Of a DNA stretch of 64,000 bases, positions 24,901 through 36,165 are shown one piece after another. This DNA is from Amycolatopsis sp. WQ 127309 (GTDB taxonomy: Bacteria > Actinomycetota > Actinomycetes > Mycobacteriales > Pseudonocardiaceae). The stretch spans positions 8,073,001 to 8,137,000 of the forward strand of contig NZ_CP095481.1 in the NCBI RefSeq assembly GCF_023023025.1, written 5' to 3'. Both the position numbers and the translations under genes were made by a program. Every line of letters starts with the position of its first letter. The first letter of the stretch is position 1. The notes under the pieces are model-generated. The model had not been told where the DNA came from, did not search any database, and saw nothing but the letters and a program-made list of their open reading frames with translations.

Positions 24901-26447
24901 CCGACGTCGCGGCCGCCGCCGTCTGGGGCCTGGTGCGCTCGGCCCAGTCCGAGGACCCCGGGCGGTTCGTGCTCCTGGACGTCGACGAGCCCGACGCGGA
25001 CGCGCTGCGTGCCGCGGTCGCCACCGGCGAACCCCAGCTGGTCCTGCGTGACGGCGTCCTCAACGTGGCCCGCCTGGCCCGCGCGACCCTCGACACCACC
25101 GAGACGACCTGGGACCCCGACGGCACCGTGCTCATCACCGGCGGCACCGGTGGCCTGGGCCGGGTCTTCGCCCGGCACCTCGTCACCGGCGGTGCCCGGC
25201 ACCTGCTGCTGGCCAGCCGCCGCGGCCCGGCCGCCGACGGCGTCGCCGAGCTGGTCGCGGAACTCTCCGAAACGGGCGCCGACGTCCGCGTCGAAGCCTG
25301 CGACGTCGCCGACCGCGACGCCGTGGCCGCGTTGCTGGCGGGCATCCCGGCCGAGCACCCGCTCACCGCCGTGGTGCACACCGCCGGGGTGGTCGACGAC
25401 GGCGTCGTCGGCTCGCTGTCGGCCGAGCGCCTGGACACCGTGTTCGCGCCGAAGCTCGACGCGGCCTGGCACCTGCACGAACTGACCGCCGACCTGCCCC
25501 TCGCCGGGTTCGTCCTGTTCTCCTCGGTCGCCGGCACCATCGGTACGCCGGGTCAGGCGAACTACGCGGCGGCCAACGCCTTCCTCGACGCCCTCGCCGA
25601 CCTGCGCCGCGACCGGGGTCTGTCTGGCCTGTCGCTGGCCTGGGGCGCGTGGGACACCGGCATGACCGGCGACCTGACCGACGCCGAGCGCGAACGGATG
25701 GTCCGCGGCGGGATGCCGCCGCTCGGCCGCGAGCAGGGCGCGGAGCTGTTCGACCGTGCCGTCGCGTCGACGGAATCGGCGCTTGTGCCGGTGCTCGTCG
25801 ACCTGCCGGTGCTGCGGACCCGCGGCGAGCTGCCCTGGCTGCTGCGGCCGATCGGCCGTCCGGGACGGCGCAGCGCCGCCGCCGGAGCCGACCGGGCCGC
25901 GGCCGGCGACCTGCGGCTGAAGCTCGCCGGGATGCGGGAGAACGAGCAGGACCGGACGCTGCTGACGCTCGTGCGGGCCCAGGTCTCGGCCGTGCTCGGC
26001 CACCCGGCCGACCGGATCGACGGCGGCCTCGAGTTCCGCGAACTCGGCTTCGACTCGCTGACCGCCGTCGAGTTCCGCAACCGCCTGGCCGCGGCCACCG
26101 GCCTGACGCTGTCCGCGACGCTCGTCTTCGACTACCCGACCCCGGCCGGGCTCGCCCGGCACCTGCGGACCGAACTCGCGCCCGCTCCCGCCGCGGCGAC
26201 GTCGCTGCCGGCGGAGCTCGACCGGCTCGACGAGCTGATGGACACCAGCTCGGCCGACGACGTCGCCCAGGCGGAGGTCGCGGCCCGGCTGCGCCGGATC
26301 CTGGCGAAGATCGGCGGCGCGGCCGCGCCCGAAGACGTCACCGACCGGATCGACGCGGCCAGCACCGACGAGGTGTTCGCCTTCATCGACAACGAACTGG
26401 GCCGGCTCGGTGACGCACCCGGGTCCCCCTTCGACCAGGAAGGCTGA
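975..26447 (+). CDS. Type I modular PKS, five extension modules (PKS-2)
   Basis: A giant 8490-residue synthase with five modules. Start ATG at 975 is chosen because GGAG lies 7 nt upstream (964-967) and the protein then opens with a docking helix ([20 protein letters not shown]) directly before the first KS. Order: M1 KS-AT-DH(dead)-KR-ACP (1077-6002); M2 KS-AT-DH-ER-KR-ACP (6003-11930); M3 KS-AT-KR-ACP (11931-16244); M4 KS-AT-DH-KR-ACP (16245-21215); M5 KS-AT-DH-KR-ACP (21216-about 26190); C-terminal docking region about 26190-26444. All five ATs carry malonyl motifs. Expected beta states are OH, CH2, OH, C=C and C=C. All KSs keep TACSSS and the HGTGT and GHTQ His motifs. The KS domains of M2 and M3 are near copies. 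It is probably co-transcribed with PKS-1 and PKS-3; the gap to PKS-3 is 7 nt. Family assignment is certain; module outputs are predictions. Confidence 0.
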   Translation: MSTPNDRVVEALRAAMKESERLKRQNQELLAASTEPIAIVAMSCRFPGGVRSPEALWDLVANGGDAIGPFPADRDWDLEAVTGAGVDERGMSVSQAGGFLDGVADFDAGFFGISPREAVSLDPQQRLLLEVSWEAIERAGIDPKRLRGSKTGVFAGTNGQDYAYLMVRSLADADGSVGTGIAASAISGRLAYSLGLEGPVVTIDTACSSSLVAVHLAAQALRAGECSLALAAGVNVMSTPGSLMEFSRQGGLAGDGRCKAFSDDADGTGWSEGVGVLVLERLSDAQRLGHEVLAVVRGTAVNSDGASNGFTAPNGPSQQRVIRQALASAGLAASDVDVVEAHGTGTKLGDPIEAQALLATYGQDRETPLLLGSVKSNIGHTQAAAGVAGIIKTVEAIRHGVVPQTLHAAEPSSHVDWKSGSVVLAAEQTPWPETGRPRRAGVSSFGVSGTNAHALIEQAPPAPVAEETPRASIPVPWLLSGRTPAALRAQVAQVLSATEDREPLDVAWSLATTRSSFEERLSVVGSDPRAALASWLDDGEAAGVVTGSADQPPALAYVFSGQGAQWLGMSRTLAARFPVFADALSATLDLLDPRVREVLAGADTGALDETGHAQPALFAVEVALFRLLESWGVRPDFVAGHSVGEIAAAHVSGVLSLNDACVLVSARARLMQALPAGGAMVAVRASEDDVRPYLGDDVCVAAVNGPTSVVLSGAEDAVLAVAERFDRPRRLAVSHAFHSRLMDPMLGDFRQIVTGLSFAEPVLPFVAGGDVTSAEYWVSHVREPVRFGDAVRRLAERGATVFAELGPAAVLTPLVGLTADDVTAIPVLRKDLDEPETLTAALAALHTAGVRIDWTAFFAGTGARPVALPTYPFQSERYWPSTVDAVADAAGLGLTPVQHPLLGASLTLAESDGLLLTGRLSARTHPWLTDARFPGSGFLELALRAGLDLGCDLVEELTLGAPLELAADDAVDLQLSVGEPDATGRRRLDIHTRAAGSVVGSWVRRAEGVLATGGHHEDFATAEWPPAAAEELTSDVPELRGLWRRGDDVFAEVAFGEDDTTAFGLHPRLLESALHAAGLRGYPARWTRVTLHAAGAARVRVRIRHGEDGVSLAMADAAGQPVASVGSVHAEDVGTVTFTGADSLFEPRWAPVVLPPDAVVVTDLTGPLADLADVPAVVTARLTASDPLDGLATRALVLAQEWLADERFAHARLAFVTEGAVATEDGEPIHDLAAAAVWGLIRTAQAENPGRFVLVDIDAETSADAVARALALDEPQLVLRGDDVRAARLARARMTGAEARAWNPDGTVLITGGTGGLGAELARHLVREHGVRHLLLLSRRGPAAPGAQDLRDDLAALGVDATVAACDVADRAALETALATIPAEHPLTAVVHAAGVLDDGVVTALTPERLTRVLTAKAASAWHLHELAGDVAAFVLFSSVAGIMGGAGQGNYAAANAFLDGLAAHRRATGRPGISLAWGSWAVEGGMAGSLSEADRARMARTGMPPLELDHGLALFDTALTLPHALVVPVAVDLAALRLLDELPPLLRGLVGGTRRSAAVATSAAAGDLARGLRELTEADRLTAVVDLVRSRAATVLGHADVTAVGAGKSFSDLGFDSLTAVEFRNKLAAVTGLRLPATLVFDHPTPTAVARFVLGELFGARGVDDVVANTGALADDPVVVVGVACRFPGGIANPEDLWDLVASGGDAVSGFPVDRGWDVAALAASDTRAGGFLYDAAEFDAGFFGISPREAMSMDPQQRLLLEVSWEAFERAGLDATGLRGSRTGVFVGTNGQSYSDLFLTADVDMRGQTGTGIAGSVVSGRLSYVLGLEGPAMTVDTACSSSLVAMHLAAQSLRSGECSLALAGGVTVMATPGGFVGFSGQNGLAPDGHCKAFSDDADGTGWSEGVGVLVLERQSDALHNGHRIHAVLRGSAVNQDGASNGLTAPNGPSQQRVIRQALANAGLSTSDVDVVEAHGTGTVLGDPIEAQALLATYGQDRETPLLLGSIKSNFGHTQAAAGVAGIIKMIEAMRHGTVPPSLHVGEPSSHVDWTAGAVEVVSEAVGWPVADRARRAGISSFGISGTNAHVIIEAPEPVAEPDTERRELSVVPWIVSGKTEAAVAAQVARITETGLDRLDVGHSLVTTRASFPHRTVLLATPDGVREAATGAATATPSVALLFTGQGSQRLGMGRELHAASAPFAAALDEVLGHLDPGVRDVLWGDDPSLLAETGWAQPALFAIEIALARLAEAHGVRPAHVAGHSIGEIAAAHIAGVLSLADAATLVTARGRLMQALPRGGAMVAVEASESDVRPLLTDGVSLAAVNGPRSVVLSGVEADVLAVAGRFAKSKRLKVSHAFHSGLMDPMLDEFREVVSTLTFAQPRIPFVTTGDVTSPEYWVRHVRDTVRFADALGRLTEAGVTAFLEVGPDGVLSAMVDAPDAVVTPLLRKDRPEPDAVLGALARLHVAGVDVDWTPWFAGTGARTVDLPTYAFQRQHYWPSVTPGRGAVERLGLTPAGHPLLDFAVDLADSGGVVFSGLLSLAGQPWLADHVVGGHVLFPGTGFLDLAVRAADQVGCSAVESLTVAAPLWLREHEPTLLQVTVGGPDDAGLRELTISSRGTDPHAEWTQHAAGVVAVGERPAATVGDWPPAGAAEVDVTTLYNELADNGLEYGPAFRGLVKAWHDGEDLLVEAALPEDGDAFGLHPALLDSVLHAIHRLDSIAPGLPFAWSGVSLHATGATRIRARITPVDQESVAIAVADETGAPVLSAESLQLREATPRSADDESLFQTTWVPAALAKDAPAGTWALLGDDPLLAPVARRCADLEQALSLEPDVLLVPVAGDGDVLTAVREVTARVLSVLQHAFTDERAGRIVFVTRGAVAVDPGDRIGDLAAAAAWGLIRSAQSEQPDRFVLVDLEPGAALPGTGFVVSGEPQFAVRGESIRVARLGRLAGNGDILPPAVPAWRLTAGAAGIDGLTAETCPEVLDDLGPGEIRVRVEAAGLNFRDVLNVLGMYPGEAGKLGAEGAGVIEATGPGVDPARVGERVFGMMPGPFGPYTTLDARYVAPVPAGWSSRTAASVPLVFLTAYYALVDLADLRPGEKILIHAGAGGVGMAAIQLARHLGAEVFATASSGKQHVLRELGVADDHIASSRTLDFEAAFRRVTGGQGVDVVLNALAGDFADASLNLLADGGRFLEMGKTDVRDAAALSRIRYRAFDLGEAGPDRTQELLGELLRLFGDGVLTPLPIRSWDLRQSAAAFRFMSRARHIGKIVLTLPPRWDPEGTLLITGGTGGLGRELARHLVAGYDIRYLVLTSRRGSDAPGAAELRDELTALGVDVTVEACDAADRDQLAAVLGQIPAEHPLKAIVHTAGVLDDGVVASLDADRLDHVLRPKADAVVHLDELTREADLAAFIVFSSVAGTVGSAGQGNYAAANAFLDAFAVHRHAEGRVATSLAWGGWETGMVGTLSDADRERMARGGVPPLTVEHGMRLFDRATRSPSAVVVPMRVDMTAMRAQGELPWLLRPVTQPGRRRAGGDAEHVRGSLREQLAGMREPEQLRVLTGRVVAEVATVLGHAPENVDTTGEFRELGFDSLTAVEFRNRLAGVTGLRLPSTLVFDYPTPVAVAGFVLGELVGARGADAVVTAAAVEGDPIVLVGMACRFPGGVTGPDELWDLVASGGDAVSGFPADRGWDVASLAGSDTQAGGFLYDATEFDAGFFGISPREAVAMDPQQRLLLEVSWEAFERAGLDASTLRGSRTGVFVGTNGQSYSDLLMSTDAELRGQTGTGIAGSVASGRLSYVLGLEGPAMTVDTACSSSLVALHLAAQSLRSGECSLALAGGVTVMATPGGFVGFSGQNGLAPDGRCKAFSDDADGTGWSEGVGLLVVERQSDAIRNGHRILAVVRGSAVNQDGASNGLTAPNGPSQQRVIRQALANAGLSTSDVDVVEAHGTGTVLGDPIEAQALLATYGQDRETPLLLGSIKSNFGHTQAAAGVAGIIKMVEAMRHGIVPKSLHAGEPSSHVDWEAGAVEVVAEATDWPAADRARRAGISSFGISGTNAHIIIEAPDVTPEVPRETPAATTVPLLVSGRTEDALRAQAGRLLSVLADDSNLLDVAFAAATTRTSFAHRAAIVADETGTAVRALRALADGEPAAGALTGETAHQPVQAFLFTGQGAQRLGMGRELAETYPVFAEALDEVLAYFHPDLRDVVWGTDAGVIAETGWAQPALFAIEIALTRLLDSWGIRPDYVAGHSIGEIAAAQVAGVLSLADACALVSARGRLMQALPAGGAMVSVEASEADVRAVLADGVDIAAVNGPRSVVLSGVEAAVLDVAARFEKAKRLKVSHAFHSHLMDPMLAEFRQVVSALKFAQPQLPVVASGDVTSPEYWVEHVRATVRFGDTVGKLADAGVTTYVEVGPDAVLTGLVDVPGATAVPVLRRGRDERTAVATAVAALHVAGVRIDWTAWFAGTGARPVDLPTYAFQHRRYWPEAAVRASTGDDAFWAVVEGGDLAELAADLQVDAPALETVLPALSALRARRQRQSLVDGWRYRVEWRPLDATPATAGERLVLIPASHIDDPWARQVADALGTTVEIPAGADRDTLADLLRDQVTGLVVSLLALDESAGLTGNTALVQALDDLGADAVLWCVTRGAVTIGPADRLTAPAQAATWGLGRVAALEYPRRWGGLADLPAELDARLLTRFAGALEGDDDQIAVRASGVYGRRLAPAAAAPSPWQPRGTVLVTGGTGALGRHVTKWLLAQGAERVVLASRSGGEPGDDERIVVARCDVADRAQLPALLADHRPSAVIHAAGVLDDCVLGSLTPDRFAAVFRAKVESAVLLDELAGDLDAFILFSSVAGAVGNPGQANYAAANAVLDALAETRRARGQNATSIAWGAWAGDGMAAGLGGGLDPDLAATVLADAGGPAAQLVVADIQNADVLRSLLSIRRSPLLEDLPAVRRVVAELDAAPAPGTSALATRLLTTPAAERGTVLLDLVRDHVAAVLGHTGTGEIGATRAFSDLGFDSLTAIELRNRMETATALSLPATLVFDHPNPAALGEFLLGELIGDGTDLPVALLPNTAAGTDDPIVIVGMSCRFPGDVRTPEHLWDLLSDGRDAITGFPADRGWDMTALGGQGRGSSYVDRGGFLPDAAEFDPEFFGISPREALAMDPQQRLLLETSWEAVERTGIDPSGLRGSRTGVFVGTNGQDYAGVIVNSATDVEAHAGTGVAASVVSGRLSYALGLEGPAMTIDTACSSSLVALHLAAQALRAGECELALAGGVTVMSTPVSFVGFSRQNGLAPDGLCKAYSDSADGTGWSEGIGVLVVERLSDARRHGHDVLAVVAGSAINSDGASNGLTAPNGPSQQRVIRQALASAGLQPSEVDVVEGHGTGTTLGDPIEAQALLAAYGRDRERPLLLGSVKSNLGHTQAAAGVAGIIKMVLALQRELVPATLHVTEPSSHVDWTGGDIRLVTEATEWRENGHPRRAGISSFGLSGTNAHVIIEQAPVSVPVEPRRDITPGVVPWVLSGRSEAALDAQLAALPRDLDPIDTGFSLVTTRAAFEHRAVLLAPGDQVARGIARERTAAFLFTGQGSQRLGMGRGLYERFPVFADAFDAVCAHLDTELPRSLRDVVFGEDAAALDETGWAQPALFALEVALFRLVRSWGVRPAFLAGHSVGEIAAAHCAGVLSLADACTLVVARARLMQTLPAGGAMVAIRATEDDVRPFLNDDVSLAAVNGPEAVVLSGVEDAVLAIAARFEKTKRLTVSHAFHSAAMDPMLAGFRAVAETLTFAEPDVPVVCDGDVTSPEYWVGQVRGTVRFADAVTRLTDAGVSAFVELGPDAVLTALVDGDDQVLAPVLRAGRDEETAAVTALAALHTGGVAVDWAALFEGTGARRVALPTYPFQRQRFWPRLVAGAGQLGGLGLTAAGHPLLGAITEVAGSGDLVFSGRLSLKTTPWLGDHVIGGQVLFPGAGFLELVVRAGDQVGCGQVEDFTVAAPLVLGDTASLVQLVVGAPDASGRREVGVSSRAEGPDAEWVRHGTGIVAPGTLPTAAPDTEWPPSGAEPVDLTAFYDNFAGAGFAYGPEFQGLRRVWLRDGEVFVEAELPGEDADAFGLHPALLDSVLQAVSFVDSIPGGLPFSWAGAVLHATGAEKVRARITRAGDDSVTLALTDESGAAVLSVDALTLRATTQAASGPEPLFRLDWVPLPVPAGEPDGQWAVLGRDTRLGDLGPEYPDLDTALAADPDVLVVPVHGTGDVPDALRRVTADVLAVVQAASERGLGRVVFVTHGAAGTAPTDLAAAAVWGLVRSAQSEDPGRFVLADADDVSLSGLPAALATGEPQLLLRDGTARVARLGRPRPAATSSRAWNPGGTVLITGGTGGLGRVFARHIAAEYGARHVLLASRRGGAADGLVELVAELAAHGTEVSVEACDLADRDAVAALLAAIPADRPLTAVVHAAGVLDDGVIGSLDAARLDTVLRPKADAAWHLHELAGDVAAFVLFSSVAGTIGSPGQANYAAANTFLDALAAHRHDRGLAATSLAWGAWETGMTGTLTDADRERMTRAGMPPLPVELGCELFDRALDSGEPALVPVLMDLPLIRSQAEPPWLVRPVGRPGRRGAGRSTPTANALRDRLSGLREGEQQKVLLDVIRTQVAAVLGFDAATVDVAREFRGLGFDSLTAVEFRNHLASATGLRLPATLVFDHPTPVVLAGYLRDELSGADAAPVLRARTTTTPVADEPIAIVSMACRYPGGVTSPEDLWDMVLTGGDGVGPFPADRGWDLSGLFGADRGRSYVREGGFLGGAGSFDPGLFGISPREALAMDPQQRLLLETSWEVIERAGVDPVSLRGSRTGVFAGVMYHDYGQGVQFPEEALGFLGIGTAGSVMSGRVSYALGLEGPAVTIDTACSSSLVAMHWAAQALRAGDCELALAGGVTVMATPGAFVDFSAQGGLAGDGRCKSFSDSADGVGWAEGVGLVMLERLSDARRNGHEVLAVLRGSAVNQDGASNGLTAPNGPSQQRVIRQALSVSGLGVSDVDVVEGHGTGTPLGDPIEAQSLLATYGRDRETPLLLGSVKSNIGHTQAAAGVAGVIKMVQAMRHGVVPQSRFSAEPSSHVDWTEGAVSLVPENTSWPEVDRVRRSAVSSFGISGTNAHVILEQPAPADRPAPRASAPLSRPVPVVVSGRTPEALRSQAARLADRIEADNTFAPADLAYSAAVTRAALAQRAAVVADDLDGLVSGLRELAAGETPAGVVRGEARVAPPVAFLFAGQGSQRIGMGRRLHEVYPVFAGAFDEILALLDPAVRDALNDEVLIDRTEFAQPALFAFEVALFRLLESWGVHPDFVTGHSVGEIAAAHVAGVLSLPDACALVSARARLMGALPTGGVMVAVRASESDVLPLLGEGVDVAAVNGPGSVVLSGHEDAVVAVASKFAKQRRLRVSHAFHSVLMEPMLAEFGEVVANLEFAKPRVPVVSAGDVTSPEYWVSQIRDTVRFGDAVERLTEAGVTVFAEVGPDATLSASVDEPSASVIPLLRKDRDEAAAVTEAIARLHVAGVSVGWNDYFAGAQRVSLPTYAFQHEWFWPLPAAGGDATGLGLAPTGHPLLGATVTLADSLGVLFSGRLSAATQPWLRDHVIGGRILFPGAAFLELAVRAADEVGCASVADLTLSVPLVLEPDGAVVLQLAAGEPDESGRRELTISSRADDTDEWVRHATGTLSPQAVAAEPVPETWPPAEASEVDLTGFYETSAEAGFGYGPAFQGLSRVWQDGAEVFAELALPEGQEAARFGLHPALLDAALQAIGFGEGAPAGLPFAWTGVSLHAAGASRARVRISPAGGDSVSLAIADEAGKPVLSATGVTLRAATAPDAADPLFRLNWLPVPVPEPDDSTWAVVGDGFGLAGTLGCDTHPDLAAAVASGAGVVAVPVSGDADAGASAHALTASVLDQLQTDSATKVVFVTRGAAGPGRTDVAAAAVWGLVRSAQSEDPGRFVLLDVDEPDADALRAAVATGEPQLVLRDGVLNVARLARATLDTTETTWDPDGTVLITGGTGGLGRVFARHLVTGGARHLLLASRRGPAADGVAELVAELSETGADVRVEACDVADRDAVAALLAGIPAEHPLTAVVHTAGVVDDGVVGSLSAERLDTVFAPKLDAAWHLHELTADLPLAGFVLFSSVAGTIGTPGQANYAAANAFLDALADLRRDRGLSGLSLAWGAWDTGMTGDLTDAERERMVRGGMPPLGREQGAELFDRAVASTESALVPVLVDLPVLRTRGELPWLLRPIGRPGRRSAAAGADRAAAGDLRLKLAGMRENEQDRTLLTLVRAQVSAVLGHPADRIDGGLEFRELGFDSLTAVEFRNRLAAATGLTLSATLVFDYPTPAGLARHLRTELAPAPAAATSLPAELDRLDELMDTSSADDVAQAEVAARLRRILAKIGGAAAPEDVTDRIDAASTDEVFAFIDNELGRLGDAPGSPFDQEG
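1077..6002 (+). other. PKS-2 module 1: KS-AT(malonyl)-DH(dead)-KR-ACP
   Basis: KS Cys codon at 1593. AT nucleophile Ser (GHSVGE) codon at 2898 and HAFH at 3177-3188, the malonyl signature. A DH-like domain spans about 3645-4400 but is broken in three ways. The HxxxGxxxxP loop is lost (D-A-R-F-P at 3762-3776, where paralogues read D-H-8 residues-FP). The catalytic Asp of LLD is Glu (codon 4185). The YGPxF block is missing. The KR has TGGTGGLG near 4900, an LDD motif (B-type) and Tyr codon 5328. ACP Ser codon is at 5826. Predicted product is a beta-hydroxyacyl chain. Confidence 0.
6003..11930 (+). other. PKS-2 module 2: KS-AT(malonyl)-DH-ER-KR-ACP, fully reducing
   Basis: This is the only fully reducing module in the window. 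KS Cys codon 6495; AT Ser (GHSIGE) codon 7761 with HAFH at 8040-8051; DH His of [10 protein letters not shown] at codon 8622 and an intact LLDSVLH motif; ER about 9855-10790 with NADPH motif [15 protein letters not shown] near 10290-10330; KR with TGGTGGLG near 10840, LDD and Tyr codon 11268; ACP Ser codon 11757. Predicted output is a methylene. A small cluster of less usual codons, including CTA and TAT, occurs near 8955-9005 in the DH. Confidence 0.
11931..16244 (+). other. PKS-2 module 3: KS-AT(malonyl)-KR-ACP
   Basis: KS Cys codon 12423; AT Ser (GHSIGE) codon 13740 with HAFH at 14019-14030. There is no DH: the AT passes into the post-AT linker and a stand-alone KR whose NADPH motif TGGTGALG lies near 15220. 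The KR has LDD (B-type) and Tyr codon 15591. Its tail is about 20 residues shorter after GMAAG than in related KRs, in a region that is not catalytic. ACP Ser codon 16062. Predicted output is a beta-hydroxyl. The KS is a near-duplicate of that in module 2. Confidence 0.
16245..21215 (+). other. PKS-2 module 4: KS-AT(malonyl)-DH-KR-ACP
   Basis: KS Cys codon 16752; AT Ser (GHSVGE) codon 18018 with HAFH at 18297-18308. DH His ([10 protein letters not shown]) is at codon 18879, with YGPEF and LLDSVLQ present, so the DH looks active. No ER lies between DH and [12 protein letters not shown] is near 20120, with LDD and Tyr codon 20550. ACP Ser codon 21036. Predicted output is a double bond, the first of two in a row. 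Confidence 0.
21216..26190 (+). other. PKS-2 module 5: KS-AT(malonyl)-DH-KR-ACP
   Basis: KS Cys codon 21723; AT Ser (GHSVGE) codon 23046 with an HAFH motif; DH His ([10 protein letters not shown]) codon 23898 with YGPAF and LLDAALQ present; [10 protein letters not shown] near 25140, LDD, Tyr codon 25563; ACP Ser codon 26055. Predicted output is a double bond. The KS closely resembles that of PKS-3 module 1 (both carry VMYHDYGQG and [10 protein letters not shown]) and contains a patch of atypical A/T-ending codons at 21369-21431. Residues after about 26190 form the docking tail. Confidence 0.
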
Positions 26448-26454
26448 GGCCGCC

Positions 26455-29400
26455 ATGACCGAGGACAAGAAGCTCGTCGAATACCTCAAGTGGGTCACCG
26501 CCGACCTCGCCAAGACGCGCAAGCGCGTCGAGGAGCTGGAGTCGGCGGAGCAGGAGCCGGTCGCGATCGTGTCGATGGCGTGCCGCTACCCGGGCGGCGT
26601 GCGGTCGCCGGAGGACCTCTGGGACCTCGTCCTCTCCGGCGGCGACGGCATCGCCGGGTTCCCCGAGGACCGCGGCTGGGACCTGGACTCGCTGTTCGGC
26701 GACGAGCGCGGCCGCTCCTACGTCCGCGAAGGCGGTTTCGTCGACGGCGCCGGGAAGTTCGACCCCGGCCTGTTCGGCATCTCGCCGCGTGAGGCCTTGG
26801 CGATGGACCCGCAGCAGCGCCTCCTGCTGGAGACGTCGTGGGAGGCCATCGAACGCGCCGGCGTCGACCCGCTTTCGTTGCGGGGAAGCAAAACCGGCGT
26901 GTTCGCCGGGGTGATGTACCACGACTACGGCCAGGGCGCGCAGTTCCCCGAAGAGGCCCTCGGTTTCCTGGGCGTCGGCACCGCGGGCAGCGTCATGTCC
27001 GGCCGCGTCTCCTACTCCCTGGGCCTCGAAGGCCCCGCTGTCACGATCGACACGGCGTGCTCCTCGTCGCTGGTCGCGATGCACTGGGCCGCGCAGGCGC
27101 TGCGCGCTGGCGACTGCGACCTGGCCCTCGCCGGCGGTGTCACGATCATGGCGACGCCGGGCTCGTTCGTCGACTTCTCCGCGCAGGGCGGCCTCGCCCG
27201 CGACGGCCGCTGCAAGTCCTACGCGGACGCCGCGGACGGCGTCGGCTGGTCCGAGGGCGTCGGCCTGATCATGCTGGAACGCCTGACGGACGCGCGCCGC
27301 AACGGCCACGAAGTCCTCGCCGTGCTGCGCGGCTCGGCGGTCAACCAGGACGGCGCGTCCAACGGCATCACCGCGCCGAACGGCCCGTCGCAGCAGCGTG
27401 TCATCCGCCAGGCGCTGACCGGCGCCGGGCTCGGACTGTCCGATGTGGACGTCGTCGAAGGCCACGGCACCGGCACGCCCCTGGGTGACCCGATCGAGGC
27501 CCAGGCCCTGCTGGCCACCTACGGCCGCGGCCGCGAGACGCCGCTGCTGCTCGGCTCGGTGAAGTCGAACATCGGCCACACCCAGGCCGCCGCCGGCGTC
27601 GCGGGCGTGATCAAGATGGTCCAGGCGCTGCGCCACGGCGTCGTGCCGAAGTCGGTCAACCTGGACGGCCCGTCGTCCCAGGTCGACTGGACCGCGGGCG
27701 CCGTCGAGGTCGTCACCGAGAACACCGCCTGGCCCGAGGTGGACCGCGCGCGCCGCGCCGCCGTCTCCTCGTTCGGCATCAGCGGTACCAACGCCCACGT
27801 CATCCTCGAACAGGCCGAGCCCGCCGAAGCGACCGCCGGGGAAACCGCGCCCGCCGGAGTCCGCCTGTTCGTGCTGGCCGGCCGCACCGAAGCCGCCTTG
27901 AAAGCCCAGGCCGCCCGCCTGCTGAACCACCTCGGCGACGGCGACCTCGACGCACCTGACCTCGCGTGGTCGCTGGCCGCGTCCCGCGCCGCCCTCGACC
28001 ACCGCGCGGTGGTCGTCGCCGACGACCCGCGTGCGGGCCTCGCCGCGCTCGCGGCCGGCACCCCGGACCCGGCCGTGACCACCGGCGCCGCCGACGTCGA
28101 CGGCCAGATCGTCTTCGTCTTCCCCGGCCAGGGCGCGCAGTGGGCCGGCATGGGCGCGCGGCTCCTGGCCGAGTCGCCGGTGTTCGCGGCCCGGATCGCC
28201 GAGTGCGAAGCAGCCTTGTCCGCGCACGTCGACTGGTCCTTGACCGCCGTCCTGCGCGGTGACGACGACGCGCCCAAGCTGGACCGGGTCGACGTCATCC
28301 AGCCCGCGTCGTTCGCCGTCATGGTCGGCCTGGCCGCGCTGTGGCAGTCCGCCGGCATCCGGCCGGACGCCGTCGCCGGCCACTCCCAGGGCGAGATCGC
28401 GGCCGCCTGCGTGTCCGGCGCGCTGAGCCTGGCCGACGCCGCCCGCGTCGTCGCGTTGCGCAGCCAGGCCATCGCCCGCCGGCTGGCCGGTGCCGGGTGC
28501 ATGATTTCGGTGGCCTTGCCGGTCGCCGACGTCGAGGCGCGGCTGACGCCGTACGAGGGCAAGCTGTCGATCGCCGTGGTCAACAGCCCGTCGTCCGTCG
28601 TCGTCGCCGGGGACCCGGAGGCGGGGGAGCAGCTGATCGCCGAGCTGACGGCGGCCGAGATCCGCGTCCGCCGCGTCGACGTCGACTACGCGTCGCACTC
28701 CGCGCACGTCGAGCTGATCGAGCAGGAACTGCACACCGCGCTGGCCGGGCTTTCGCCGCGACAGTCGGACATCCCGTTCTTCTCCACGGTCGACGGCGAC
28801 TGGCTCGACACGACCAAGATGGACGCGTCCTACTGGTACCGGAACCTGCGTCAGCGGGTCCGCTTCGAGGACGCCGTCCGTGAGCTGCTTTCCCTGCAGT
28901 ACCAGGTGTTCTTCGAGATCAGCTCGCACCCGGTGCTGGCCGTCGCGATCCAGGACACCGCCGAGTCCGCCGACGCCCGCGCGGTCGTCACCGGCACCCT
29001 GCGCCGCGACAACGGCGGCCTCGACCGGTTCCTGGCGTCGGTCGCCGAGGCGCACGTCCGCGGCGTCAGCCCGGATTGGAAGGCGCTGCTGGCCACCGGC
29101 GCGCGGATCGTCCCGCTGCCGACCTACGCCTTCCAGCACGAGTACTACTGGCCCGAGCCGGCCTCGGCCGACGCCGTCGCGGACCCAGCGGAGGCCGAGT
29201 TCTGGACGGCGGTCGACGACGCCGACTTCGCCGCGCTCAGCACCACCCTCGACGTCGAAGAGGACGCGCTCACCCGCGTCCTGCCCGCGCTCTCGTCGTG
29301 GCGCCGCCGACGCGGCGAACAGTCCGCTGTGGACGCCTGGCGCTACCGCATCACGTGGAAGCCGCTGCCGGTCGAGACGTCCGCGCCGGGCCGGTGGCTC

Positions 29401-32400
29401 GCGCTCGTCCCCGCCGACCTGCCCGCCGACATCGCGGAAGCCCTCGACTCACTGAACGCCGTCCAGGTCCGCGTCGAGACCGACGCCGTCGAGGCCCTGC
29501 GCGAAGCCTTGCCGGGCCAGGACTACACCGGAGTCATCTCACTGCTCGACCTCGACGGGACGTCCTTCGCGACGACGGCCGCGCTCACCGAGGCACTGGC
29601 CGACGCCGAGACCGTGGTGCCGCTGTGGTGCGTCACCCGCGGCGCGGTGTCGGTCGGCCGCTCCGAGCCGGTCCACGACCCCGCCCGCGCCGCGCTCTGG
29701 GGCGCCGGGCGGGTGCTGGCCCTGGAGTTCCCGCGCGCCTGGGGCGGCCTGATCGACCTGCCCGAGACGCTCGACGCTCGGGCCGCGGCGCGATTCGCCG
29801 CCGCCGTCGGTGGGCCTGAAGACCAGGTCGCCGTGCGCGCCTCCGGCCTGTTCGGCCGCCGTCTGGTCCGCTCCGCGGCCGGGGGAGCGGCCGAGCCGTG
29901 GCGCCCGCACGGGACCGTCCTGGTCACCGGTGGCCACGAAGGGTTCGGCGAGCACGTCACGCGCTGGCTCTCCGACGTCAACGTCCTGCACGCGGGCCCG
30001 GACGACCTCGCCGACCGCGACGCGCTGACCGCCCTGCTCGCCACCGTCCCAGCGGACCGGCCCCTGACCGCCGTGCTGCACACCGCCGGCATGGCGGAAG
30101 CCGGTGCCTACGACTCCGCCGTCCTGCTCGACGACGTCCTCGCCGACCACGACCTCGACGCGTTCGTGCTGTTCTCGTCGGTGTCCGCGATCTGGGGCGC
30201 CGAAGGCCAGCGCGACCGCGCCGCCGTCGACACCGGCCTCGACGCCCTGGCCCGCCACCGCCGCGACCGCGGCCTGGCCGCGACGTCGATCGCCTGGAGC
30301 GCGTGGGCCGGCACCGGCGTCGCCGCCGACGAGGAAACGGCCGAGTTCCTGCGGGCGCGCGGCCTGCCGCCCCTCGACCCCGACCAGGCGCTGCTCGCGC
30401 TGGGCCAGGCCGTCGCCCACGACGACACCGCCGTCGTGCTCGCCGACGTCCGGTGGGACCGGTTCGTCCCGGCCCTGACCTCCCGCCGCGCGGGCACGCT
30501 CCTCGACGAGCTGCCCGAGGTGCGGGACCTGGCGGACGGCCCGTCCGCCGACGCCGTCTCGACCGCGTCGGCGCTGCTGGACCGGCTGCGTGGCCTGTCC
30601 GAGCGCGAACGCGAAGACGCGCTGCTCGACCTCGTCCGCGACCAGGTCGCGGGCCTGCTCGGCTACGCGGGTGGCGCCGCCATCGAGGCGCGCCGGCCGT
30701 TCCGCGACCTCGGCTTCGACTCGCTCACCTCGGTGGAGCTGCGGAACCGGATCAACGCCGCGACCGGCCTCACCCTGCCCTCCACACTCGTGTTCGACCA
30801 CCCGCGCCCGGACGCCGTCGCGCGCCTGCTGGCGACCGAGCTGCTCGGCGGCGGCGACCTCGCGGCCGCCCCGGCGGCGTCGGGGATCGTCGACGGCGAC
30901 CCGATCGTCATCGTCGGCATGAGCTGCCGCTACCCGGGCGGCGTCCGCTCGCCCGAGGACCTGTGGCGCCTCGTCGCCGACGGCACCGACGCGATCACCG
31001 AGTTCCCCGTCGACCGCGGCTGGGACCTGCTCGGCCTCAGCGGCGGCATGTCCTACGTCCAGGAAGGCGGGTTCGTCGACGGCGTCGCCGACTTCGACGC
31101 CGGCTTCTTCGGCATCTCGCCCCGCGAAGCCCTCGCCATGGACCCGCAGCAGCGCCAGCTCCTCGAAACGGCCTGGGAGCTGTTCGAACGCGCCGGCGTC
31201 GCCTCGGACAGCCTGCGCGGCAGCGACACCGGCGTCTACGTCGGCGGCTCCGGCAACGGCTACTCACCGCCGCCGGAGCTGGCCGGGCACCTGCTCACCG
31301 GCGCCGCCACCAGCGTCCTGTCCGGCCGGATCTCCTACCTGTTCGGCCTCGAAGGCCCCTCGGTCACCGTCGACACCGCGTGCTCGTCTTCCCTGGTCGC
31401 GCTGCACATGGCCGCGCGCGCCCTGGCGTCCGGCGAGTGCTCCCTGGCCGTCGCCGGCGGCGTCACCGTGATGGCGACGCCCAGCGCGTTCGTCGAGTTC
31501 AGCTACCAGGGCGGCCTCGCGGCCGACGGGCGTTGCCGGTCGTTCGACGAGGCCGCGGGCGGCACCGGCTGGTCCGAGGGCACCGGCCTGCTCCTGCTGG
31601 AACGGCTGTCCGACGCCGTCCGCAACGGCCACACGCCCTTGGCTGTGGTGCGCGGGACTGCGGTCAACTCCGACGGCGCGTCCAACGGCCTCACCGCCCC
31701 GAACGGGCCGTCGCAGCAGCGCGTCATCCGCCAGGCCCTGGCCAACGCGGGCCTGACCGGCACCGAGGTCGACGCCGTCGAGGCGCACGGCACCGGCACC
31801 CAGCTGGGCGACCCGATCGAGGCCCAGGCCCTGATCGCCGCCTACGGCACGGGCCGCGAACGGCCGCTGCTGCTCGGCTCGATCAAGTCCAACATCGGCC
31901 ACTCGCAGTCCGCCGCCGGCGTCGCCGGGGTGATCAAGATGGTCGAGGCCATCCGCCACGGCGTGCTGCCGAAGACCCTGCACCTCGACACCCCGACGTC
32001 CAAAGTGGACTGGCAGCCCGACGCCGTCACGCTGCTGGCCGACCGGCAGGACTGGCCCGAGACGGGACGGCCGCGCCGCGCGGGCGTGTCGTCGTTCGGT
32101 GTCAGCGGCACCAACGCGCACGTGATCCTGGAGCAGGCCACCGCGCTCGAATCGGCGCCTGCGTCGGTCGCCGGTCCGGTGCCCGTCGTGGTCTCGGCTC
32201 GCACGCCCGACCAGCTCGCGGCGCAGGCCGAGCGGCTGGCCACGTTCGTCACCGAGCACCCGGACGTCGCCGTCGCCGACCTCGCCGCCGCGCTGGCGGG
32301 CCGCGCGCGGTTCGACCACCGCGCCGGTCTCGTCGCGGGCGACCGGGACGAACTGCTCGACGGCCTCACCGTGCTGGCGCGCGGGACCCGGGCGCCCACC

Positions 32401-35400
32401 GCGGCCGGACCGGCCGGCGGGAAGCTCGCGATCCTGTTCGCCGGGCAGGGCAGCCAGCGTCCGGGCATGGGCCGTGATCTCGCCGCCGCGTACCCGGTGT
32501 TCGCCGACGCGCTCGACGCCGTGCTCGCCCACCTCGACGTCGAACTCGACCGCCCGCTGCGCTCCGTACTGCACGGCGACCACACCGAGCTGCTCAACGA
32601 GACCGGCTACGCCCAACCCGCCATCTTCGCCTTCGAGGTCGCGCTCTACCGGCTCCTGGAATCGTGGGGCGTGCGGGCGGACTTCGTGACGGGACACTCG
32701 ATCGGCGAGATCGCGGCCGCGCACGTCACCGGCGTGCTGAACCTGGCCGACGCCTGCCGGATGGTCGCAGCGCGCGGCCGGCTCATGCAGGCCCTGCCGC
32801 CCGGCGGCGCGATGCTGTCGCTCGTGGCGACCGAGGACGAGGTCCGGCCGCTGCTCACCGGCGACGTCGCCATCGCCGCCCTCAACGGCCCGCGGTCCGT
32901 CGTCGTCTCCGGCACCGAAGAAGCCGTGCTCGCGCTGGGTGCGCACTTCGCGAAGACGCGGCGGCTGTCGGTCTCCCACGCCTTCCACTCACCGCTGATC
33001 GAGCCCGCTCTGGACGAGTTCGGCAAGGTCGTGGCGGAGCTGGAGTTCGCGGCGCCGTCGATCCCGGTCGTCTCGGGCGTCACCGGCGCTCTCGCGACCG
33101 AGCTGGACTCGCCGGAGTACTGGGTGCGTCAGGCGCGCGAGGCCGTCCGGTTCGCGGACGCCGTCACGACGCTCGCCGAGGCCGGTGCGACGACGTTCCT
33201 CGACGTCGGCCCGGACGGCGTCGCCGCCGCGATGGCCGCCGACAGCCTGGCCGAGGACGCGGGGGAGGTCGTCGCGGCCGTCCGCACCGACGAGTGTCGT
33301 GCGCTGGTGGCGGCCCTGACCCGCCTGCACGCCCGGAACGTGCCCCTGGACTGGGCCGCGTTCTTCGGCGGCGGCGTCCCGGTGGCGCTGCCCACCTACC
33401 CCTTCGCCGCCGATCGGTACTGGCCCGAGGGTTTCCACGGCGCGGGCGGCGACCTGCGCCTGTCCGGCCTGCACTCCGCCGAGCACCCGCTGCTCGGCGC
33501 CGGGGTCGCGCTGCCGGAGTCCGGCGGGTTCCTGTTCACCGGCGCGCTGTCGCCGCAGGTGCAGCCGTGGCTGGCCGACCACACCGTCGAGGGGACGATC
33601 GTGTTCCCGGAGGCCGGGTTCGTCGAACTCGCCGTGCGGGCGGGTGACGAGGTCGGCTGCGACGTCGTCGCCGAGCTGACCGTCGAGGCGCCGTTGACGC
33701 TGCCGCCGGTCGGCGGGGTGCACGCCCAGGTCGTCGTCGCCGCCGCGAACCCCGCGGGTGACCGGGACCTGACCATCTGGACCCGGCCCGAGGGGGTCGG
33801 CGAGGCGTCGTGGACGCGCACCGCGTCCGGCCGGCTCTCGATGGGCGCCGGCGAACCCGCGGTCGACCCGACGTGGCCGCCGGACGCGACCGAGGTCGAT
33901 CTCGAGGACTTCTACGACGGGCTCGCCGAGCGCGGGCACGTCGTCGGCGCCGCTTTCCGCGGCCTGCGGACGGCGTGGCTGGCCGCGGACGAGGTGTTCG
34001 CGGAGATCGCGCTGCCCGCCGAGCGGCAGGACGACGCCGCCAAGTTCGGGCTCCACCCGGCGTTGCTCGACGCGGCGCTGCAGGCCGTGTCACTGCTGGA
34101 TTCGACGTCCCGCGCGGCGACCGGCTGGACGCGGTTCGCGCTGCACGCCGCCGGTGCCGCGGCTGCCCGCGTCCACGTCCGGCGGACGGCCGAGGACACG
34201 ATCGCGCTCGACCTCACCGATGCCGCCGGCGCGCTCGTCGCGTCGGCGGAGACGGTGGTGCTCGGCGAAGCCGCTGTCGCGCCACGGGAGTCGGGTTCCG
34301 ACTCGCTGTTCCACCTGGAGTGGACGCCGTTGCCCGAAACGCCGTCGCCGCGTGTGGCCCGCTGGCTCGTGCTCGGTGACTCCGCGGGCTTCCCGGACGC
34401 CGAAACCCACGCCGACCTGCCCGGCCTGGTGGCCGCGGCGAGCGACGACGCGGTGCTCGTCATCCCGGTCGTGACCGAAGGCGACGACCTGGCCGCCGTC
34501 ACGCACCGCGCGACCGCGACCGTGCTGGACCAGCTGCAGTTCCTGCTGGCCGCCGAAGGCCTCGACGGCGTCCCGGCGGTGTTCGTCACCCGCGGCGGCG
34601 GCCCGGTCGCCGCGGCCGTGCACGGGCTCGTCCGGGCCGCGCAGTCGGAGAACCCGGGCCGGTTCCTGCTGGCCGACCTCGGCGCGTCGGATGCGGGTGT
34701 GCTGCCCGTCGTCGTGGCGTCGGGGGAGACCCAGATCTCGGTGCGGGACGGCGTCCTGCACCGCGCCCGCCTGGTGCGAGCGCCTGCCGCGGCGGCTGCG
34801 GACTTCGACCTCGGCGACGGCACGGTGCTCGTCACCGGCGGCACCGGGGGACTGGGCCGGCTGCTGGCCCGGCACCTCGTCACCACCCACGGCGTCCGGC
34901 ACCTGCTGCTCGCCAGCCGTCGGGGTCTCGGCTCCGCCGGGGCCGCGGAACTGGTGGCGGAGCTGAAGGAACTCGGCGCCGACGTCCGGGTGGCCGCGTG
35001 CGACACGTCGGACCGCGAGGACGTCGTGGACCTGCTCGCGTCAGTGCCCGTCGACCACCCGCTGACGGCGGTCGTGCACACGGCGGGCGTGCTCGACGAC
35101 GGCGTCGTCGGGTCGCTGACCCCGGCGCGGCTGAAGAAGGTGTTGCGCCCCAAGGTGGACGGCGCCTGGCACCTGCACGACCTGACCCGCGACCTCGACC
35201 TGTCGGCGTTCGTCCTGTACTCGTCGGCGAGCGGCCTGCTCGGCGGCGTCGGCCAGGGCAACTACGCGGCGGCCAACTCGTTCCTCGATGCGCTGGCCGA
35301 ACTCCGGCGTGACGAGGGGCGGCCGGCGCTGTCGCTGGCGTGGGGCCCGTGGGCCCAGGCGGACGGCATGGCGGGCACGCTCGCCGACGTCGACGCGCAG

Positions 35401-36102
35401 CGGCTGGAGAAGTCCGGCATGCGGCGGCTGCGTCCGGAAGAGGGCCTGGCCCTGTTCGACGCGGCTCTTCGCGCCGGTACCGCGACCATCGTCCCGGTGG
35501 CCCTGGACCTCGCGATCCTGCGCGGTCACGTCGTCCCGCCGGTGCTGCACGGTCTCGTTCCGAAGGTCCGCCGCACGGCCAAGATCAGCGAAGAGGGCCT
35601 GCGGTCGTTCGTGCCGCAGCTGGGCGACCTCGAGCCCGCGGCGCAGCAGAAGGAGCTGCTGGGGCTGGTCCGCGAACTGGCGGCGAGCGTGCTGGGCCAC
35701 AACACCCCGCAGGCGATCGACCCGGACGTCGGTTTCACCGAGATCGGCTTCGACTCGCTGACGGTGGTGGAGCTGCGCAACCGCCTCAGCTACGCGACGG
35801 GCCTCACCCTCCCGGCGACGGTCCTGTTCGACCACCCCAACCCCCGGACCCTCGCCGAGCACCTGCGCGACCTCCTGAGCCCGGAGGACACCGACCCCGC
35901 GGAGCGCGTCTTGTCGGAGCTGACCCGCTTCGAACAGCTGGCGGAAACCCCGGACCTCCCGCCGGCCGCGATGACCACCCTGACCACTCGCCTCCGCGCG
36001 CTGCTGGACCGCCTGGACGCCGGCGGCGACGGCTTCCTCGACTCCCTGGACTCCGCCAGCGACGGCGAGCTGTTCCGCCTGATCGACTCCGAACTCTCCT
36101 AA
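26455..36102 (+). CDS. Type I modular PKS, two extension modules (PKS-3)
   Basis: A 3215-residue bimodular synthase. The frame is open upstream to an ATG at 26410 inside PKS-2, but ATG 26455 is preferred: GAGG (26446-26449) lies 5 nt before it, and the protein then begins with a docking helix ([20 protein letters not shown]) just before the KS. Order: docking, M1 KS-AT(methylmalonyl)-KR(dead)-ACP (26554-30897), M2 KS-AT(malonyl)-DH-KR-ACP (30898-about 35880), C-terminal docking tail. M1 should leave a beta-ketone and adds the only methyl branch encoded in the window; M2 should make a double bond. The gene ends at 36102, and a strong hairpin follows 6 nt later. It is convergent with the ABC permease gene. 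It probably receives its chain from PKS-2, whose stop codon is 7 nt upstream, and passes it to PKS-4. Confidence 0.
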   Translation: MTEDKKLVEYLKWVTADLAKTRKRVEELESAEQEPVAIVSMACRYPGGVRSPEDLWDLVLSGGDGIAGFPEDRGWDLDSLFGDERGRSYVREGGFVDGAGKFDPGLFGISPREALAMDPQQRLLLETSWEAIERAGVDPLSLRGSKTGVFAGVMYHDYGQGAQFPEEALGFLGVGTAGSVMSGRVSYSLGLEGPAVTIDTACSSSLVAMHWAAQALRAGDCDLALAGGVTIMATPGSFVDFSAQGGLARDGRCKSYADAADGVGWSEGVGLIMLERLTDARRNGHEVLAVLRGSAVNQDGASNGITAPNGPSQQRVIRQALTGAGLGLSDVDVVEGHGTGTPLGDPIEAQALLATYGRGRETPLLLGSVKSNIGHTQAAAGVAGVIKMVQALRHGVVPKSVNLDGPSSQVDWTAGAVEVVTENTAWPEVDRARRAAVSSFGISGTNAHVILEQAEPAEATAGETAPAGVRLFVLAGRTEAALKAQAARLLNHLGDGDLDAPDLAWSLAASRAALDHRAVVVADDPRAGLAALAAGTPDPAVTTGAADVDGQIVFVFPGQGAQWAGMGARLLAESPVFAARIAECEAALSAHVDWSLTAVLRGDDDAPKLDRVDVIQPASFAVMVGLAALWQSAGIRPDAVAGHSQGEIAAACVSGALSLADAARVVALRSQAIARRLAGAGCMISVALPVADVEARLTPYEGKLSIAVVNSPSSVVVAGDPEAGEQLIAELTAAEIRVRRVDVDYASHSAHVELIEQELHTALAGLSPRQSDIPFFSTVDGDWLDTTKMDASYWYRNLRQRVRFEDAVRELLSLQYQVFFEISSHPVLAVAIQDTAESADARAVVTGTLRRDNGGLDRFLASVAEAHVRGVSPDWKALLATGARIVPLPTYAFQHEYYWPEPASADAVADPAEAEFWTAVDDADFAALSTTLDVEEDALTRVLPALSSWRRRRGEQSAVDAWRYRITWKPLPVETSAPGRWLALVPADLPADIAEALDSLNAVQVRVETDAVEALREALPGQDYTGVISLLDLDGTSFATTAALTEALADAETVVPLWCVTRGAVSVGRSEPVHDPARAALWGAGRVLALEFPRAWGGLIDLPETLDARAAARFAAAVGGPEDQVAVRASGLFGRRLVRSAAGGAAEPWRPHGTVLVTGGHEGFGEHVTRWLSDVNVLHAGPDDLADRDALTALLATVPADRPLTAVLHTAGMAEAGAYDSAVLLDDVLADHDLDAFVLFSSVSAIWGAEGQRDRAAVDTGLDALARHRRDRGLAATSIAWSAWAGTGVAADEETAEFLRARGLPPLDPDQALLALGQAVAHDDTAVVLADVRWDRFVPALTSRRAGTLLDELPEVRDLADGPSADAVSTASALLDRLRGLSEREREDALLDLVRDQVAGLLGYAGGAAIEARRPFRDLGFDSLTSVELRNRINAATGLTLPSTLVFDHPRPDAVARLLATELLGGGDLAAAPAASGIVDGDPIVIVGMSCRYPGGVRSPEDLWRLVADGTDAITEFPVDRGWDLLGLSGGMSYVQEGGFVDGVADFDAGFFGISPREALAMDPQQRQLLETAWELFERAGVASDSLRGSDTGVYVGGSGNGYSPPPELAGHLLTGAATSVLSGRISYLFGLEGPSVTVDTACSSSLVALHMAARALASGECSLAVAGGVTVMATPSAFVEFSYQGGLAADGRCRSFDEAAGGTGWSEGTGLLLLERLSDAVRNGHTPLAVVRGTAVNSDGASNGLTAPNGPSQQRVIRQALANAGLTGTEVDAVEAHGTGTQLGDPIEAQALIAAYGTGRERPLLLGSIKSNIGHSQSAAGVAGVIKMVEAIRHGVLPKTLHLDTPTSKVDWQPDAVTLLADRQDWPETGRPRRAGVSSFGVSGTNAHVILEQATALESAPASVAGPVPVVVSARTPDQLAAQAERLATFVTEHPDVAVADLAAALAGRARFDHRAGLVAGDRDELLDGLTVLARGTRAPTAAGPAGGKLAILFAGQGSQRPGMGRDLAAAYPVFADALDAVLAHLDVELDRPLRSVLHGDHTELLNETGYAQPAIFAFEVALYRLLESWGVRADFVTGHSIGEIAAAHVTGVLNLADACRMVAARGRLMQALPPGGAMLSLVATEDEVRPLLTGDVAIAALNGPRSVVVSGTEEAVLALGAHFAKTRRLSVSHAFHSPLIEPALDEFGKVVAELEFAAPSIPVVSGVTGALATELDSPEYWVRQAREAVRFADAVTTLAEAGATTFLDVGPDGVAAAMAADSLAEDAGEVVAAVRTDECRALVAALTRLHARNVPLDWAAFFGGGVPVALPTYPFAADRYWPEGFHGAGGDLRLSGLHSAEHPLLGAGVALPESGGFLFTGALSPQVQPWLADHTVEGTIVFPEAGFVELAVRAGDEVGCDVVAELTVEAPLTLPPVGGVHAQVVVAAANPAGDRDLTIWTRPEGVGEASWTRTASGRLSMGAGEPAVDPTWPPDATEVDLEDFYDGLAERGHVVGAAFRGLRTAWLAADEVFAEIALPAERQDDAAKFGLHPALLDAALQAVSLLDSTSRAATGWTRFALHAAGAAAARVHVRRTAEDTIALDLTDAAGALVASAETVVLGEAAVAPRESGSDSLFHLEWTPLPETPSPRVARWLVLGDSAGFPDAETHADLPGLVAAASDDAVLVIPVVTEGDDLAAVTHRATATVLDQLQFLLAAEGLDGVPAVFVTRGGGPVAAAVHGLVRAAQSENPGRFLLADLGASDAGVLPVVVASGETQISVRDGVLHRARLVRAPAAAAADFDLGDGTVLVTGGTGGLGRLLARHLVTTHGVRHLLLASRRGLGSAGAAELVAELKELGADVRVAACDTSDREDVVDLLASVPVDHPLTAVVHTAGVLDDGVVGSLTPARLKKVLRPKVDGAWHLHDLTRDLDLSAFVLYSSASGLLGGVGQGNYAAANSFLDALAELRRDEGRPALSLAWGPWAQADGMAGTLADVDAQRLEKSGMRRLRPEEGLALFDAALRAGTATIVPVALDLAILRGHVVPPVLHGLVPKVRRTAKISEEGLRSFVPQLGDLEPAAQQKELLGLVRELAASVLGHNTPQAIDPDVGFTEIGFDSLTVVELRNRLSYATGLTLPATVLFDHPNPRTLAEHLRDLLSPEDTDPAERVLSELTRFEQLAETPDLPPAAMTTLTTRLRALLDRLDAGGDGFLDSLDSASDGELFRLIDSELS
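26554..30897 (+). other. PKS-3 module 1: KS-AT(methylmalonyl)-KR(dead)-ACP
   Basis: KS Cys codon 27058. The AT differs from all others here: GHSQGE (Ser codon 28384) and YASH (28687-28698), the standard methylmalonyl-CoA signature. There is no DH. The KR is degenerate. Its NADPH loop reads GGHEGFG (29929-29949) instead of TGGxGxLG. The Tyr position is Arg (codon 30217), the following Asn position is Asp (codon 30229), and the Lys-containing VLRPK block is gone. A Trp 8 residues before the Tyr position and the lack of LDD suggest an A-type ancestor. ACP Ser codon 30721. Predicted output is an alpha-methyl beta-ketone. Confidence 0.
30898..35880 (+). other. PKS-3 module 2: KS-AT(malonyl)-DH-KR-ACP
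   Basis: KS Cys codon 31381; AT Ser (GHSIGE) codon 32698 with HAFH. DH His ([10 protein letters not shown]) codon 33580 and LLDAALQ are intact, but the usual YGPxF block reads VVGAAF, so DH activity is likely rather than certain. [10 protein letters not shown] near 34840, LDD, Tyr codon 35263. ACP Ser codon 35755. Predicted output is a double bond. Confidence 0.
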
Positions 36103-36108
36103 CCCCAA

Positions 36109-36152
36109 CGCGAAACGGGGCCGCCGGCAAGTGCCGTCGGCCCCGTTTCGCG
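36109..36152. terminator. Long hairpin after PKS-3
   Basis: A 15-bp perfect stem (36109-36123 with 36138-36152) continues after one mismatch with five more pairs, leaving a 2-nt gap at the tip. It begins 6 nt after the PKS-3 stop. It has no clear T tract, as is common for actinomycete terminators, and could work in both directions. Confidence 0.
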
Positions 36153-36165
36153 TGTGCGGAAACCC

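Noticed and set aside
26410..26454. Earlier start for PKS-3 inside PKS-2
   Set aside because: It would add 15 residues ([15 protein letters not shown]) before the docking helix, and no ribosome binding site is seen near it.
29880..30480. Epimerase function for the dead KR in PKS-3 M1
   Set aside because: Epimerising KRs keep the Tyr and active-site layout; here the Tyr is Arg and the nucleotide loop is altered, so simple loss of function fits better.
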